Assembly: GCA_963669415.2 (NCBI GenBank)
Contig: CAXXPS010000002.1
Span: 124,001-188,000, forward strand
Reading direction: 5' to 3'
Origin: JAWKWH01 sp963669415
Lineage (GTDB): Bacteria > Pseudomonadota > Alphaproteobacteria > Rhizobiales > Rhizobiaceae
DNA: 64,000 bases
The notes beneath the pieces are model-generated. The model did not search any database. It was given only the letters and a program-made list of their open reading frames with translations, and was not told the DNA's origin. Below are positions 35,741-45,440 of this stretch, piece by piece. A program made the translations under genes and the position numbers. How positions within the stretch are numbered: position 1 is the stretch's first letter; each line of letters opens with the position of its first letter.

Positions 35741-36628
35741 ATGAACTGGTTGAAGATTCCCCCGCTAAATAGCCTTCGCGCATTTGCAGCCGTTGCGGAC
35801 GCAGGCAGCTATGTGGCCGCCGCAACCCGTCTCAACGTCACCCAGGCAGCTGTCAGCCAGCAGGTGAAAGCGCTTGAAAGAAGGCTTGGTATCGCATTGG
35901 TGGACCGGGTTGGGCGCGGCGTGGAACTGACGAGTGCCGGCGCCAGGCTGGCGCGCGATCTTGAAATCGGCTTCGACATCATCAGCAGGGGCGTGGAGCG
36001 GCTTAACGAAGAGGCCGCATTACGGCCCGTACAGGTAACCATGTCGCCGGCATTTGCGGTTGAGTGGCTGATGCCGAAGGTTGAGGAGTTTCAGCGCGAC
36101 CATCCGGAAATCACGCTGATGCTCAATCCGACATCGCAGGTTGTCGATCTCAAACCGGGGGGCATTGATGTTGCGATCAGGTATCGCGACTTGCGGCGCA
36201 CCAGTGATGATGTAGACGCGGTGCTGCGGACCGACATGGTTGTCATCGCCGCGCCGTCCCTGATCGGCGAACGCGATCTTTCAGATTTGGCGTCGCTCGC
36301 CAACCTGCCATGGCTGCAGGAACTGGGGACCAACGAGGCCGCCGAATGGTTCACCTATCACGGCATCGTCCCGCAGCGGCCGCTGGCCATAAACCACATG
36401 CCCGGAAACCTCATCATGCCTGCAGTTCGCCGTGGTGACGGCGTCACTTATACCGCGCGCGCGTTCTTTGTTGAGGATATTGGTGCGGCCCGTGTCATTG
36501 AACTGGCCTCAGAGCCGCTTTTCGGGGTCTACTACATTGAAACGTCAGCGTTTGAACAGCGTCCTGAAGTTCTGGACTTTGTCAAATGGCTTCGCTCGAA
36601 AGCGGAAGTGGTGACCGTGACGGAATGA
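35741..36628 (+). CDS. LysR-family regulator, GcvA-like
   Basis: 295 residues. The start LKIPPLNSLRAFAAVADAGSY and HTH VTQAAVSQQVKALERRLG are typical of the GcvA/AmpR branch, followed by an effector domain. It is divergent from the GFA/DUF1059 pair across AT-rich DNA. A 10-bp perfect hairpin lies 12 bp after the stop. Confidence 0.9.
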   Translation: MNWLKIPPLNSLRAFAAVADAGSYVAAATRLNVTQAAVSQQVKALERRLGIALVDRVGRGVELTSAGARLARDLEIGFDIISRGVERLNEEAALRPVQVTMSPAFAVEWLMPKVEEFQRDHPEITLMLNPTSQVVDLKPGGIDVAIRYRDLRRTSDDVDAVLRTDMVVIAAPSLIGERDLSDLASLANLPWLQELGTNEAAEWFTYHGIVPQRPLAINHMPGNLIMPAVRRGDGVTYTARAFFVEDIGAARVIELASEPLFGVYYIETSAFEQRPEVLDFVKWLRSKAEVVTVTE

Positions 36629-36639
36629 AGAGGCGGCGG

Positions 36640-36666
36640 CTATCTCTCCCCTTGCGGGAGAGATAG
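36640..36666. repeat. Short palindrome CTATCTCTCC/GGAGAGATAG
   Basis: A perfect 10-bp stem with a 7-bp loop, of the same family as the palindromes bounding R1. It could terminate transcription from both sides, though no T tract follows. Confidence 0.6.
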
Positions 36667-36733
36667 GTCCGGCGGCAGCGCCTCCGCCTCGTGAGAGCAA
36701 CAGCCTGACAGCTGCTCAAAAGCTCCAGCCTAC

Positions 36734-38506
36734 CTAGCGGTCAGCAATCGCTTTCCACTTGCGGGCAAGTGATTGGGCCGTCGCAATCTCGTCGGCTGAC
36801 ATTGTAGCGGCCAGCCTGTCCCTTCGGTCTCCGGCCCCTTCGGCGCTTCCGGCCGCTGCAAGGTTGAGCCACATATGGGCCAATACGTCGTCTCTCTCGA
36901 CACCGCGACCCAGCAAATAGGCAATTCCGAGATTTCTCTGCGCATATGCGTGGCCTTGGTCTGCAGCCAGCCGGAACCAATTGGCGGCTTGGGCATGGTC
37001 TTGCGCAACGCCCTGTCCTTCAGAAAATGCAACGCCGAGATTGTTTTGCGCCCGCGCATAGCCCTGGTCTGCAGCGCGGCGATCCCAGAACTCGGCTTGG
37101 GTGTCACTTTGTTCGACACCCTCACCGCGGCGATACAGGCCTGCGAGATTTGATTGCGCAGTGAAGTTTCCTTTTTCTGCGGCTCGCAGGTACCACCTCG
37201 CCGCTTCGGCAAAATCGCGCCCGACACCACGGCCCCGTTCATAGGCCAGGCCAAGGTCGTTCTGGGCGCCTGAATTGCCCTGCCCGGCCGCCATGCGGAT
37301 CCATTTCAGACCCTCTGCCAAATCCTGGCGCAAGCCATGCCCGCGCAAGAATGCCAGGCCCAGATTGTATTGGGCCGCAGCGTAGCCCTGATCAGCTGCC
37401 TTTTGAAACAGCGATGCGGCGACGGCCATATCCTGTCGCACACCCTGCCCGCGCGCGTGGGCAAGGCCAAGGTTGTTCTGCGCCCTCGCATTCCCCTGCA
37501 CGGCCGCCTTCCGATACCATTTGGCAGCTTCGCCGGGATTGCGCTTGACCCCCAAACCCCTGGCGTAGGCAACGCCAAGGTTGTTTTGCGCGATGGCATT
37601 GCCGCGATCAGCCGCCTTGCGATACCAGAATACCGCCTCTTCGTCGTCGCGCAGCGCGCCCTGGTCATTTTGAAGGGCATATCCAAGCTGGACCTGAGCC
37701 CGAACGACCCCCTGCCCGGCAGCCTTCCGCCACCATTCGGCGGCCAGGGCAAGGTCTTTTTCAACACCGCGGCCAATTTGATAGGCATCACCGACATACA
37801 TTTGCGCGACAGCCACGTCGCTGCTGGCAGCCATGGCGTACCATTTCACCGCTTCTTCAAAGTTCTGGCTGACGCCAAGTCCCCGGTGGAACAGATCGCC
37901 AAGTTTCAATTGTGAGCCGGTATTGCCGCGATCGGCCGCCTCGACGTACCACTCGACAGCTTCAGCGTAGTCCTGAAGAACGCCACGACCGGTAAAATAC
38001 AGTTCCGCAAGCTTGACCTGTGCGCCGATGTCTCCCTGTTCGGCCGCTTGCCGATACCAGATTGTCGCCTGCCCGAGGTTGCGATTGGTTCCCAATCCTT
38101 TCTCATAGGCCTGTCCGAGGCTGGCCTGCGCGCCCTTATGGCCCTGTTTTGCTGATTTCAGGTACCAGCGAAAAGAAGCCGACAGATCACGGGCAACGCC
38201 TTTGCCTTTTTGATATGCATATCCAAGATAGGCCTGTGCGCCGGCATTTCCCCGGTTTGCGGCCTTCTCGAACCAGCCGAATGCGGCCACCTCGTCTCGC
38301 GCAACACCATGCCCGCGCAGAAAAGCGTTTCCGAGAAAAGCTTGCGCTGCGGCATTGCCGTTGTCAGCCAAACGCTGCCAGATCTCGACTGCGATCGCGT
38401 ATTCGCCGCGGTCATAGGCGTCAGAGCTCTCTTCAAGTGGCCCAGCCATCGATGTGGCAACTGTCGCCAGCAATGCCGACAAAACAATCCCGGTACGACT
38501 AAGCAT
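36734..38506 (-). CDS. Exported Sel1-repeat protein
   Basis: 590 residues. A signal peptide (about 1-21, ending SMAG) is followed by about 14 consecutive 36-residue Sel1-like repeats of the pattern A-x-A-Q-x-x-L-G-x-A-Y-x-x-G-x-G-V-x-x-D. Such solenoids are protein-interaction scaffolds in the periplasm or outside; in rhizobia relatives regulate exopolysaccharide (ExoR) or interact with hosts. No accompanying gene shows the partner. It is monocistronic. Confidence 0.92.
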   Translation of the reverse strand: MLSRTGIVLSALLATVATSMAGPLEESSDAYDRGEYAIAVEIWQRLADNGNAAAQAFLGNAFLRGHGVARDEVAAFGWFEKAANRGNAGAQAYLGYAYQKGKGVARDLSASFRWYLKSAKQGHKGAQASLGQAYEKGLGTNRNLGQATIWYRQAAEQGDIGAQVKLAELYFTGRGVLQDYAEAVEWYVEAADRGNTGSQLKLGDLFHRGLGVSQNFEEAVKWYAMAASSDVAVAQMYVGDAYQIGRGVEKDLALAAEWWRKAAGQGVVRAQVQLGYALQNDQGALRDDEEAVFWYRKAADRGNAIAQNNLGVAYARGLGVKRNPGEAAKWYRKAAVQGNARAQNNLGLAHARGQGVRQDMAVAASLFQKAADQGYAAAQYNLGLAFLRGHGLRQDLAEGLKWIRMAAGQGNSGAQNDLGLAYERGRGVGRDFAEAARWYLRAAEKGNFTAQSNLAGLYRRGEGVEQSDTQAEFWDRRAADQGYARAQNNLGVAFSEGQGVAQDHAQAANWFRLAADQGHAYAQRNLGIAYLLGRGVERDDVLAHMWLNLAAAGSAEGAGDRRDRLAATMSADEIATAQSLARKWKAIADR

Positions 38507-38751
38507 GGCTACGCCTTTGTTGTTTGTCCGATCGAGTGGAGCAGTTCAACGTCATATCACAAGAGGATGATTGAATTATGCTTTACTAATAAAACCCCGC
38601 CTGGTTCCAGTATATCGCAATCATCAAGCCCATACGCTTCAAGCAGCTGGTTTTCCCCGCCGCCACACCACCCTGTGACCACGCGCACTGAGTTTTTCCG
38701 CGCAAGCCGCCACCATGCCCCAATGCACAGGACAAATGCGGGAGCAAACCG

Positions 38752-39039
38752 ATGAAACGCCTGACCGCCGTGATCACGATCGTCATGCTGGCAATGAGCA
38801 GTGCGGCCTTCGCTCGCGACGGTGCGGGCGGCGGGGAAGGCAACGGGGCTGGAGACAGCAATGGCCGCGCTCACGTGCCGCTGGAGACAGGCGTCAACGC
38901 GGCCAATGGCGGCTATGCCAGCGGCCAGGGTCCAAGCGCCGTGTTGGTGCTGCAACTCGTGTTCGGCACCGGACCGGACACAAATCCACCCTCACCGCCA
39001 CCGCAACATGATGACGACGACTGCTTGTCGTGCCCATAG
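38752..39039 (+). CDS. Small secreted Gly-rich hypothetical protein
   Basis: 95 residues with a signal peptide (about 1-22, SSAAFA). The mature protein begins RDGAGGGEGNG, is rich in Gly/Asn and ends in a Pro/Asp tail with two Cys (CLSCP). The signal-peptide end and RDG-GG start resemble those of the protein at 40632. No family is recognised. Confidence 0.55.
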   Translation: MKRLTAVITIVMLAMSSAAFARDGAGGGEGNGAGDSNGRAHVPLETGVNAANGGYASGQGPSAVLVLQLVFGTGPDTNPPSPPPQHDDDDCLSCP

Positions 39040-39093
39040 GAAAAAGCGCAGATCAACTTCGGTCCCTGAAAATAGTAGGCGCGAAGCGCACCG

Positions 39094-39261
39094 TCATAGC
39101 GGCCGGATTTCAGGCAGCAGCGCTTGAAATCTGTGGCCGGAACCGCAGGGACAGGGGTCGTTGCGGCCGAGCTTTTCAACCAGTTCGACATCGCCATGTA
39201 CGGTGCGGTCGCCGGTCTTGACGCTCGTCTCAGACGGGAACGACCTACGCCGTTTCGACAT
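39094..39261 (-). pseudogene. SEC-C motif protein, apparently frameshifted
   Basis: From the ATG at 39261 the frame gives a basic N-terminus and LVEKLGRNDPCPCGSGHRF, the first half of the SEC-C zinc motif, then leaves the family and stops at 39094. The second half, KRCCLKSGRYD, continues in another frame; removing one T from the TTT of AGATTTCAAG restores GSGHRFKRCC. Either a recent frameshift or a base-calling error. Confidence 0.7.
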
Positions 39262-39456
39262 CACCTCGAAAGGACGGGCGGTCTTCGAAATTGCGGTATC
39301 TGGTCATGATCGCCTCCTGTTGCTTGATGCGGGAGGGCGCAAATAGCGGTGAATGGAAGAGATTGCAAGGGCGGCAGGATTTCTGCACCCGGTCACACGG
39401 CCCTTGAGCCGTGATGATGAGTTAATGGGTGCATACGGGCATTCAGGGAGTGAAAA

Positions 39457-40428
39457 TCAGCTCTCCTGACCAGCCCACACACGCTGCAGATAGCCGGCAA
39501 CGGTTTCGTGGGCGCGCTCGGCGTCGTCTACCAGGCCGAGGTAGTTGAAGAAAGCGTGGATCATGCCCTTGAAATCCACATATTCCACCGCGACACCCGC
39601 AGCGGCCAGCTGATCGGCGTAGGCCGCGCCCTCGTCGCGCAGCACATCGCATTCCGCGGTTAAAACCAGCGCAGGCGGAAGACCGGCCAGCGAGGATGCG
39701 TTGCGGGGACAGGCGCGCCAGTCATGCCGCTGGTCCGGGTCTGGCAGATAACGCTCCATGAACCAGACAACCGTTTCAGCCTCCAGCACGCCATAGCCGC
39801 GCCCGTAGCGTTCGAACGATTGGGTTCCCCCACAGTAAAAAATCACCGGGTAGATCAACACCTGGGCGCAGACTGAAAGCCTCTCATCGTCACGCGCCAT
39901 CAGGGCCACAACGGCAGCAAGATTGGCCCCGGCACTGTCGCCGCAGATGGCGATGCGCGCCGGGTCGATCCCCAGTTGATCCGACTGCGCATGAACCCAC
40001 CGGGTCGCATCAAAACAATCGTCCACGGCAGCCGGAAATGGGTGTTCAGGGCCCATCCGGTAGTCGACCGACACCAGCGTGCACCGGCAGGCGCGGGCGA
40101 GAAACCGGCAGACCGTGTCATGACTTTCCAGGCTGCCTATCACATGCCCACCGCCATGATAGTAGACGATTGCGGGCGCAGGCCTTTCGGCCGTTGTCCG
40201 GTAAATGCGCACCGGGACATGACCAAATCCCGGGCCGGTGCTGGCGTTCTCCACCTGCAATACTTGGGGCGGCGGATAGGTCTCGCGGCGGGCAGCGGCA
40301 ATCTGCTCATTGATCTCCCGGGCCTGATCGGTCGTCAGATCCTGCATCATCGGCAGACCCAGCTCCGCCATTCTGGCAAGAACCGCTTGAGCTTGCGGAT
40401 GAATATCGTCTGGTATTGTCAATTTCAT
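39457..40428 (-). CDS. Alpha/beta hydrolase of the hormone-sensitive lipase (HSL) family
   Basis: 323 residues from the ATG at 40428. The oxyanion motif YYHGGGHVIGS, the nucleophile GDSAGAN, and the late AECDVLRDEG Asp and MIHAFF His form the catalytic set of HSL-type carboxylesterases. It is cytoplasmic (no signal). It is monocistronic and its substrate is unknown. Confidence 0.92.
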   Translation of the reverse strand: MKLTIPDDIHPQAQAVLARMAELGLPMMQDLTTDQAREINEQIAAARRETYPPPQVLQVENASTGPGFGHVPVRIYRTTAERPAPAIVYYHGGGHVIGSLESHDTVCRFLARACRCTLVSVDYRMGPEHPFPAAVDDCFDATRWVHAQSDQLGIDPARIAICGDSAGANLAAVVALMARDDERLSVCAQVLIYPVIFYCGGTQSFERYGRGYGVLEAETVVWFMERYLPDPDQRHDWRACPRNASSLAGLPPALVLTAECDVLRDEGAAYADQLAAAGVAVEYVDFKGMIHAFFNYLGLVDDAERAHETVAGYLQRVWAGQES

Positions 40429-40631
40429 GGTCCTGCTGCGGTGCGAAGGTGGCAGACAATCCATTGATGCTCAAGGGGAATTCGGATCGCAGAAGCGGCG
40501 GCGCGACACTCTCCGCCAGCCTGAGGAGGAAATAGCGCAATATTTTTTCAACTTGCTTTGAACCTTTCTGCCCGCCGGCGCGACTGATCATCAGACAATG
40601 CAATTAGCTGAACCTGAAGGGGAGAAAGAAA

Positions 40632-40994
40632 ATGACGAATTCAACCAGCAGCAAAATCATCCGCGCCATCGTTGTTACCGCCATACTGGCCGGTTCCGCC
40701 ATTTCACCAGCAATCGCCCGTGACGGCGGCGGCGATGGTCCCAAGCAGACCTTGTACGAAAGCTGCGCGCTGCAAAAGAAGCTCGACAAAGCAGAAACCC
40801 GCGTCACCGCGCTACAGTTTGAATATCGCAGCCTGGCCAGAGATCTGGAGAAGGCGAAGAAGGGCTCGAAAGAGGAAGTGAAACTGCAGCGCAGATTCAA
40901 GAAGGTCCAAAAGCGATTGAGCAATGAACGCGACAAGGCCGCCGAATACTTCACGCAGATCAGCAAGAGGCAATTCAACGGTATCGGCTGCTGA
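40632..40994 (+). CDS. Secreted coiled-coil hypothetical protein
   Basis: 120 residues with a signal peptide (about 1-29, SPAIA) and a mature start RDGGGDG. Most of the rest (about 50-110) is a charged amphipathic helix likely to form a coiled coil, and a Cys occurs in SCALQ and at the C-terminus. The ribosome site is GGGGAG. No family is recognised. Confidence 0.6.
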   Translation: MTNSTSSKIIRAIVVTAILAGSAISPAIARDGGGDGPKQTLYESCALQKKLDKAETRVTALQFEYRSLARDLEKAKKGSKEEVKLQRRFKKVQKRLSNERDKAAEYFTQISKRQFNGIGC

Positions 40995-41138
40995 ATGATT
41001 ACGGCTCCGCCAGCACGCTGAAACAACTGAAACATTTTTCCGCTTGCACAGACACAAGAGAGAAACAGGCCGATGCCAAACTGCCCAAATCGAAAGCAAG
41101 ACAACCGGTCGAAAACGCAAACGCCAAAGGAGAACGCC

Positions 41139-41282
41139 ATGACTTTCCGCCGCCCCGCAACCGCCGTCGCAGCCAACGCCATGAACCGCGATCCCCTTGG
41201 CCCGATCGCCAAGGAAAAGATCCGCCTGGCTCCGCATCTTGCCGCCGCCTTCGCTCTGACCAAGCCGGCAAGCGCCAACTGA
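41139..41282 (+). CDS. Small Ala-rich hypothetical protein
   Basis: 47 residues from the ATG at 41139, preceded by AAAGGAGAA. It is rich in Ala and basic, with no clear signal or membrane helix. A strong terminator follows 73 bp later, which supports transcription of this or the preceding gene. Confidence 0.4.
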   Translation: MTFRRPATAVAANAMNRDPLGPIAKEKIRLAPHLAAAFALTKPASAN

Positions 41283-41355
41283 ACACACCTCCGTCACCTG
41301 AACACACCTCCAAATCGTAAGCGTTTCCCGAGTACCCCTCCTCCCCCAAAACTCA

Positions 41356-41388
41356 CCGCCCGGTTCCTCCCCCGGGCGGCATTTTTTT
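41356..41388 (+). terminator. Rho-independent terminator
   Basis: CCGCCCGG / CCGGGCGG with an 8-base loop, then CA and seven T. It closes the 40632-41282 unit. Confidence 0.88.
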
Positions 41389-41761
41389 GAAGCCGGATTG
41401 TCACCGCGCGGCTGGCATTGATAATGAGAGCTCAATTCCTTCCCAAAAATTTCGTGTGCGCATTGCACCATCACAGCCGATCGTCATGCCCGGTTTTTCT
41501 TGCCATGATCGCGTCCTGATCTGTTTTGCGCTGCGGCTTGAAACAAATGTCCGGGGAAAATGCAACAAATCTCCACAGGTTCCGGCTTCTATTCGCAAAA
41601 CTCATCTATCATACAGCAGAAAAATCTAATTCTACGCAGTATTATCACAATTTGAATGTGATTAATATTTCTGTTGACTGCGGCGCGATTATGCGTTCTT
41701 TTAAATTTCTACTCTGGGGCGCAATACTTGATTGGTTCAATCAACGTCTGGAGTTTCAGGA
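41389..41761. other. Intergenic, AT-rich, no gene seen
   Basis: The second half (41600-41720) is clearly AT-rich and is the likely promoter area of the gene at 41762. I see no RNA gene, repeat or convincing frame in this stretch. Confidence 0.5.
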
Positions 41762-42172
41762 ATGGTAAGTTTACACGCGACTAATCTGATCGGCGCTGAT
41801 ACCGCCGGCATGCCCGGCAACGACCAGGTCAACATCACGGTGACGCCCGTTTCGGGCACTGGTCCGACACAACTGGGGATGTTCGATATCAGCGTTGCGC
41901 CGAAAAACGCCAGCGACAAGCTGATCAATGTCCAGTTCATCGTCCAGTATGAAGGGCAAGACCCGCAAGCTTTCACCGCGTTTGTCTTTTTCGATGGTCA
42001 GCCGGCAGGCACACCCTATGGTGTGTCGCCAATGTTTTGCGGTACCGATGCCGTGGCGCAGAACCGGGCCGGAAAATCATTGAGTGTGATGGTTGTCGGC
42101 GGAATCAACAGCTCTGCCGATCCGTTCTTTGTCACCAAGACCTTCGAGGCCAATCTGTGGCCGGAGGGATGA
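41762..42172 (+). CDS. Hypothetical protein
   Basis: 136 residues from the ATG at 41762 with GGAG 10 bp before; a TTG 30 bp further upstream is less likely. It has no signal peptide. The sequence is beta-rich (NITVTPVSG, LINVQFIVQYEG, FTAFVFFDGQ) and may be a small beta-sandwich. No family is recognised. Confidence 0.55.
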   Translation: MVSLHATNLIGADTAGMPGNDQVNITVTPVSGTGPTQLGMFDISVAPKNASDKLINVQFIVQYEGQDPQAFTAFVFFDGQPAGTPYGVSPMFCGTDAVAQNRAGKSLSVMVVGGINSSADPFFVTKTFEANLWPEG

Positions 42173-42261
42173 GATTTCAGGCAGAATGAAGTCGCTGCTC
42201 AGAACAAGGGTGTTATCGGGCCAATTATCCGGCGGGAACAGAACCTGCCACTGTGAAACCG

Positions 42262-42459
42262 CTAGCGGAATTTGAGTGACAAGCGGCGGAAGAAATCCGC
42301 AATGCCCAGACCGCGCGGACGGATCTCCGCGGATGGTTCGTTGGATAAGCGATTGAACTCATAAACATCGATAACCCGCTCGGCGCAACCACAGCCTTCG
42401 CCGAGGCCGACCTTGGCATAGTAGAATTTCTCAAAGCTTTCAGGTTTGGCCTTGCGCAT
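42262..42459 (-). CDS. Small hypothetical protein
   Basis: 65 residues from the ATG at 42459, with GGAAGGA upstream. It contains GEGCGCAERVIDVYEFNRL and a basic C-terminus. It is 71 bp downstream of the DUF2199 gene on the same strand and may be its last operon member. Its function is unknown. Confidence 0.45.
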   Translation of the reverse strand: MRKAKPESFEKFYYAKVGLGEGCGCAERVIDVYEFNRLSNEPSAEIRPRGLGIADFFRRLSLKFR

Positions 42460-42530
42460 GTCTTGGGTCCTTCCGCTTGCGGGATCTTAGCCGAATTGTC
42501 CACCGACCTGAACCCACTTTGGGCGAGGTG

Positions 42531-43055
42531 TCAGTGTGACAGGGAAGCGGCGGCAATTTTCTCCACCAAACCAAGCGAAATGCCGTGCCGCTGGGCCTCC
42601 ACGAGAGGATGGTCGGCATCGTGGAGATGAACCAGCGGGCGCAGATCGACTGGCGGAAACTCCACATCCGCGTGCAAATGTGTCGAATCCGGGAATTCGT
42701 ACAACTCGTTGCAAAGATAGCCAAAACAACCTTCCCGGCTGTAGGTTCCGGTGTCCCAACCTTCGAGATACTCGCCGAAACTCTGTTCTGAAACGGACAC
42801 CCAAACACCAAAGTCGAAGGTGCCGCCGGATTCCGGTACCGGCAGCTGCAGCACGGCGCGGATAAAGCGGTCCACGGATCCGTCGTCGTGATTTACGACG
42901 CAGAGATCGGAGTTCATTTTTGAGCGATCTTTGGTGGCTGCGTCGAGCGAATGCCACCCGCCGGGCTCGTTGCATGCAACCGCCATTGGCAACCCGACCT
43001 GTTCCTCACCACAGCAATTACAACGCCAACGGTATTTCCCGGGATCAGCGACCAT
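42531..43055 (-). CDS. DUF2199 domain protein
   Basis: 174 residues. The N-terminal CNCCGEEQVGLPMAVACNEPG is the Cys-containing opening of DUF2199, and FGVWVSVSEQSFGEYLEGW is the conserved centre. The family is of unknown function, perhaps zinc-binding. The ATG directly follows the TGA of the ankyrin gene, so the two are translationally coupled. Confidence 0.8.
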   Translation of the reverse strand: MVADPGKYRWRCNCCGEEQVGLPMAVACNEPGGWHSLDAATKDRSKMNSDLCVVNHDDGSVDRFIRAVLQLPVPESGGTFDFGVWVSVSEQSFGEYLEGWDTGTYSREGCFGYLCNELYEFPDSTHLHADVEFPPVDLRPLVHLHDADHPLVEAQRHGISLGLVEKIAAASLSH

Positions 43056-43727
43056 TCAGTCAACCAACATGGCGGCGATTTCGCCGTATCCGCGCGATTG
43101 AGCCAGTTCCAGCGGTGTGTTCCCCTGCCTGTCGGGAATCGATTTGTCGGCACCGGCATCCAGCAAATGGCGGACGCACCGCTGGTGATCCGGTCCACCG
43201 TCTCCGAGAACGACAGCCTCGATCAATGCCGTCCATGTGAGATTGTTGACGTGATCGAGTGGTGCACCGGCGTCGATGAGTGTCTTGACCACTTCGTGAT
43301 GGCCGAGGTGCGCTGCGGCAATCAACGCGGTGCCGTCATAGCGGCTGGTGACGTTGTCGGCCCGGTTTCCCGCTTCAAGTGCTGCACGAAGCGTGGGCAG
43401 GTCATTGGCAACAGCTGCAATCGTCACCGCGTCGTAGGCATCATGTTCGAGCGCATTCATATCGGCGCCCGATTTCGCCAGCAGCCCAATCATTTCCACC
43501 TGAGATGCGAATGCTACAATATGAACCGCCGTGCGGCCATTGCCGTCACGCGCTTCCAGGTCTGCCCCCGCACCGATCGCCTGCCTGGCCGCATCGATAT
43601 CGCCATCATGGGCAGCCTTCATCAGGCCTTCGTAGCGTTCGATCTGACCCGCCGAGGGTGGAACCTGGGATTGGGCGGGTACGGAAAACAGCAGGACGGC
43701 CAAAACCGCCGCAATTACCGAGCGCAT
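43056..43727 (-). CDS. Exported ankyrin-repeat protein
   Basis: 223 residues from the ATG at 43727, chosen for the TGGAGG ribosome site and because it opens a signal peptide (about 1-20, VPAQS). About five to six ankyrin repeats follow (DGDIDAARQAIGAGADLEARD, GNGRTAVHIVAF and so on to the C-terminus). Periplasmic ankyrin proteins shield or bind other proteins, for example near catalases. It is coupled to DUF2199. Confidence 0.9.
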   Translation of the reverse strand: MRSVIAAVLAVLLFSVPAQSQVPPSAGQIERYEGLMKAAHDGDIDAARQAIGAGADLEARDGNGRTAVHIVAFASQVEMIGLLAKSGADMNALEHDAYDAVTIAAVANDLPTLRAALEAGNRADNVTSRYDGTALIAAAHLGHHEVVKTLIDAGAPLDHVNNLTWTALIEAVVLGDGGPDHQRCVRHLLDAGADKSIPDRQGNTPLELAQSRGYGEIAAMLVD

Positions 43728-44007
43728 GGAAACCTCCAGATTGGTGTTTGCCAAGGCGTCAACAATAGCGGGAAGCAAAAACTTGTCCACGCCAATGCAA
43801 ACGGGGTGACAATCGCATGATCATCCCGCTTCACCTTTGGTTAACCAAGTGGGCGCAGCATGGACCCATCAGGTGTATGGCGGTTTGTGAAATGCAGTGT
43901 GAAACGAATATGGCGGCGAATCTGCCCAGTTTCTGACGACAAGGCAACGATCCAAATACTGAATTGCTCCGTTGGAATGTGCTGGCCAAGCCGCAGATGG
44001 AGCAAAC

Positions 44008-44325
44008 ATGACCAGTCTATTGAAAATCACCATTTTTCTGGCGATGGCGGCAGCCGCAGCGATGGTGCTGATGCCTGCGAAGGCTTCGGCAGGTCCGGCG
44101 CTGTGCGGTAAACGGGGCGATCTCATCAAGGTGCTGGAAAAGAAATACAAGGAAAACCGGGTCGCCGTCGGCCTGTCGCAGAAGAGCAGCGAGGCTTTTG
44201 AGGTCTTCGCGTCATCCAAGGGCACCTGGACGGTGCTGATGACCACGAAAACGGGGATAACCTGCATCATGGCGAGCGGCCATTCGTGGAAAGACGTCGC
44301 TGCACTCGCCGGACAGCAAAGCTGA
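44008..44325 (+). CDS. Small secreted hypothetical protein
   Basis: 105 residues from the ATG at 44008 behind a GGAG site. Signal peptide about 1-28 (PAKASA). The mature part has two Cys (ALCGKRG and ITCIMAS) and a basic stretch, so a single disulfide is possible. It resembles many rhizobial exported proteins of unknown role. Confidence 0.65.
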   Translation: MTSLLKITIFLAMAAAAAMVLMPAKASAGPALCGKRGDLIKVLEKKYKENRVAVGLSQKSSEAFEVFASSKGTWTVLMTTKTGITCIMASGHSWKDVAALAGQQS

Positions 44326-44411
44326 TCAAAGCTGACGTCAGTTCCTAACTTAGCGGTTGAATTGGAGCTGTTCGGAAGCTAGTCGGATCGGGTGAGCTAT
44401 CCGATCCAAAT

Positions 44412-45440
44412 ATGGGGCTTGCCGGCCTGCCGGGCCGCCCGCCCATGACCGCAGAAGCGCAACCTTCGCGGCAAGCGCATGTCCGCGGCCGCATCGACGC
44501 GATCGACATTGCCCGCGGTGCCGCCCTGGTTGCGATGGCCATCTACCATTTTACCTGGGATCTGGAGTTCTTCGGCTACGCCGAGCCCGGCCTGACTCAG
44601 CAGGGCGGCTGGAAGCTTTTCGCCCGCTGCATCGCTTCATCCTTCCTGTTTCTGGTCGGCATCAGCCTGGTATTGGGGCACAGCGGCGGGGTCCGCTGGC
44701 GTGGTTTCGGCAGGCGATTATTGCAGATTGCCGCCGCGGCAGCGCTGATCACCATCGCAACCTGGTTTGCCACGCCTGACCGTTTCATCTTTTTTGGAAT
44801 ACTGCACCAGATTGCGCTGGCGAGCGTGATTGGGCTGGCGTTTTTGCGGGCGCCGGTATGGGCGATAATCGCGGTTGCCGCCGTGGTCATCGCAGGACCG
44901 CATTTCCTGCGAAGCGACCTGCTTTCCTTTCCCGTTTTCTGGTGGCTGGGGCTTGCGCCGACCGACCCGCACTCCAATGACTATGTGCCCGTGTTCCCGT
45001 GGACGGGTGCAGTTCTGATCGGCATCGCGGCCGGCAAATTGATGAAACAGGCCGGGCTTTTTGAGACCCTGCGCGGTTACACTGCGGGCGGCTGGGCCAT
45101 GCCGGTCCGGTTTTCCGGCAGACACAGCCTGGCGTTCTACCTTCTGCATCAGCCAGTGCTGATCGGCTGCATATGGCTGTTTGCGCAGATTTGGCCCGCC
45201 GACACGCGGCCACCCGAATTCAGGTTCCTCCAGTCGTGCGAACGTAGCTGCAATGCCGGCGAAAGCGCAATTGATTGTACCGCCTACTGCATTTGCGTTC
45301 TGGATGAGATCGATCAGGCCGGCAGACTTGACGATGTGCTCGCGGGCGTTTCAGATAGCGCATTACAAACGCAACTCACCAACATTGCCGGCCAATGTTC
45401 GCGGTCGGTGCATGAGATGACGCCGGACGCCAACCAATGA
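44412..45440 (+). CDS. DUF1624 (HGSNAT-like) membrane acyltransferase with Cys-rich tail
   Basis: 342 residues. RIDAIDIARGAALVAMAIYHFTWDL opens the domain, with about seven to eight membrane helices and the usual catalytic-type His in AIYHF and LHQPVL (about 1-260). The family transfers acyl groups to sugars. A soluble C-terminal tail (about 265-342) carries six Cys (FLQSCERSC, DCTAYCIC, GQC), which is not part of the core domain. ATGA overlap couples it to the next gene. Confidence 0.85.
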   Translation: MGLAGLPGRPPMTAEAQPSRQAHVRGRIDAIDIARGAALVAMAIYHFTWDLEFFGYAEPGLTQQGGWKLFARCIASSFLFLVGISLVLGHSGGVRWRGFGRRLLQIAAAAALITIATWFATPDRFIFFGILHQIALASVIGLAFLRAPVWAIIAVAAVVIAGPHFLRSDLLSFPVFWWLGLAPTDPHSNDYVPVFPWTGAVLIGIAAGKLMKQAGLFETLRGYTAGGWAMPVRFSGRHSLAFYLLHQPVLIGCIWLFAQIWPADTRPPEFRFLQSCERSCNAGESAIDCTAYCICVLDEIDQAGRLDDVLAGVSDSALQTQLTNIAGQCSRSVHEMTPDANQ

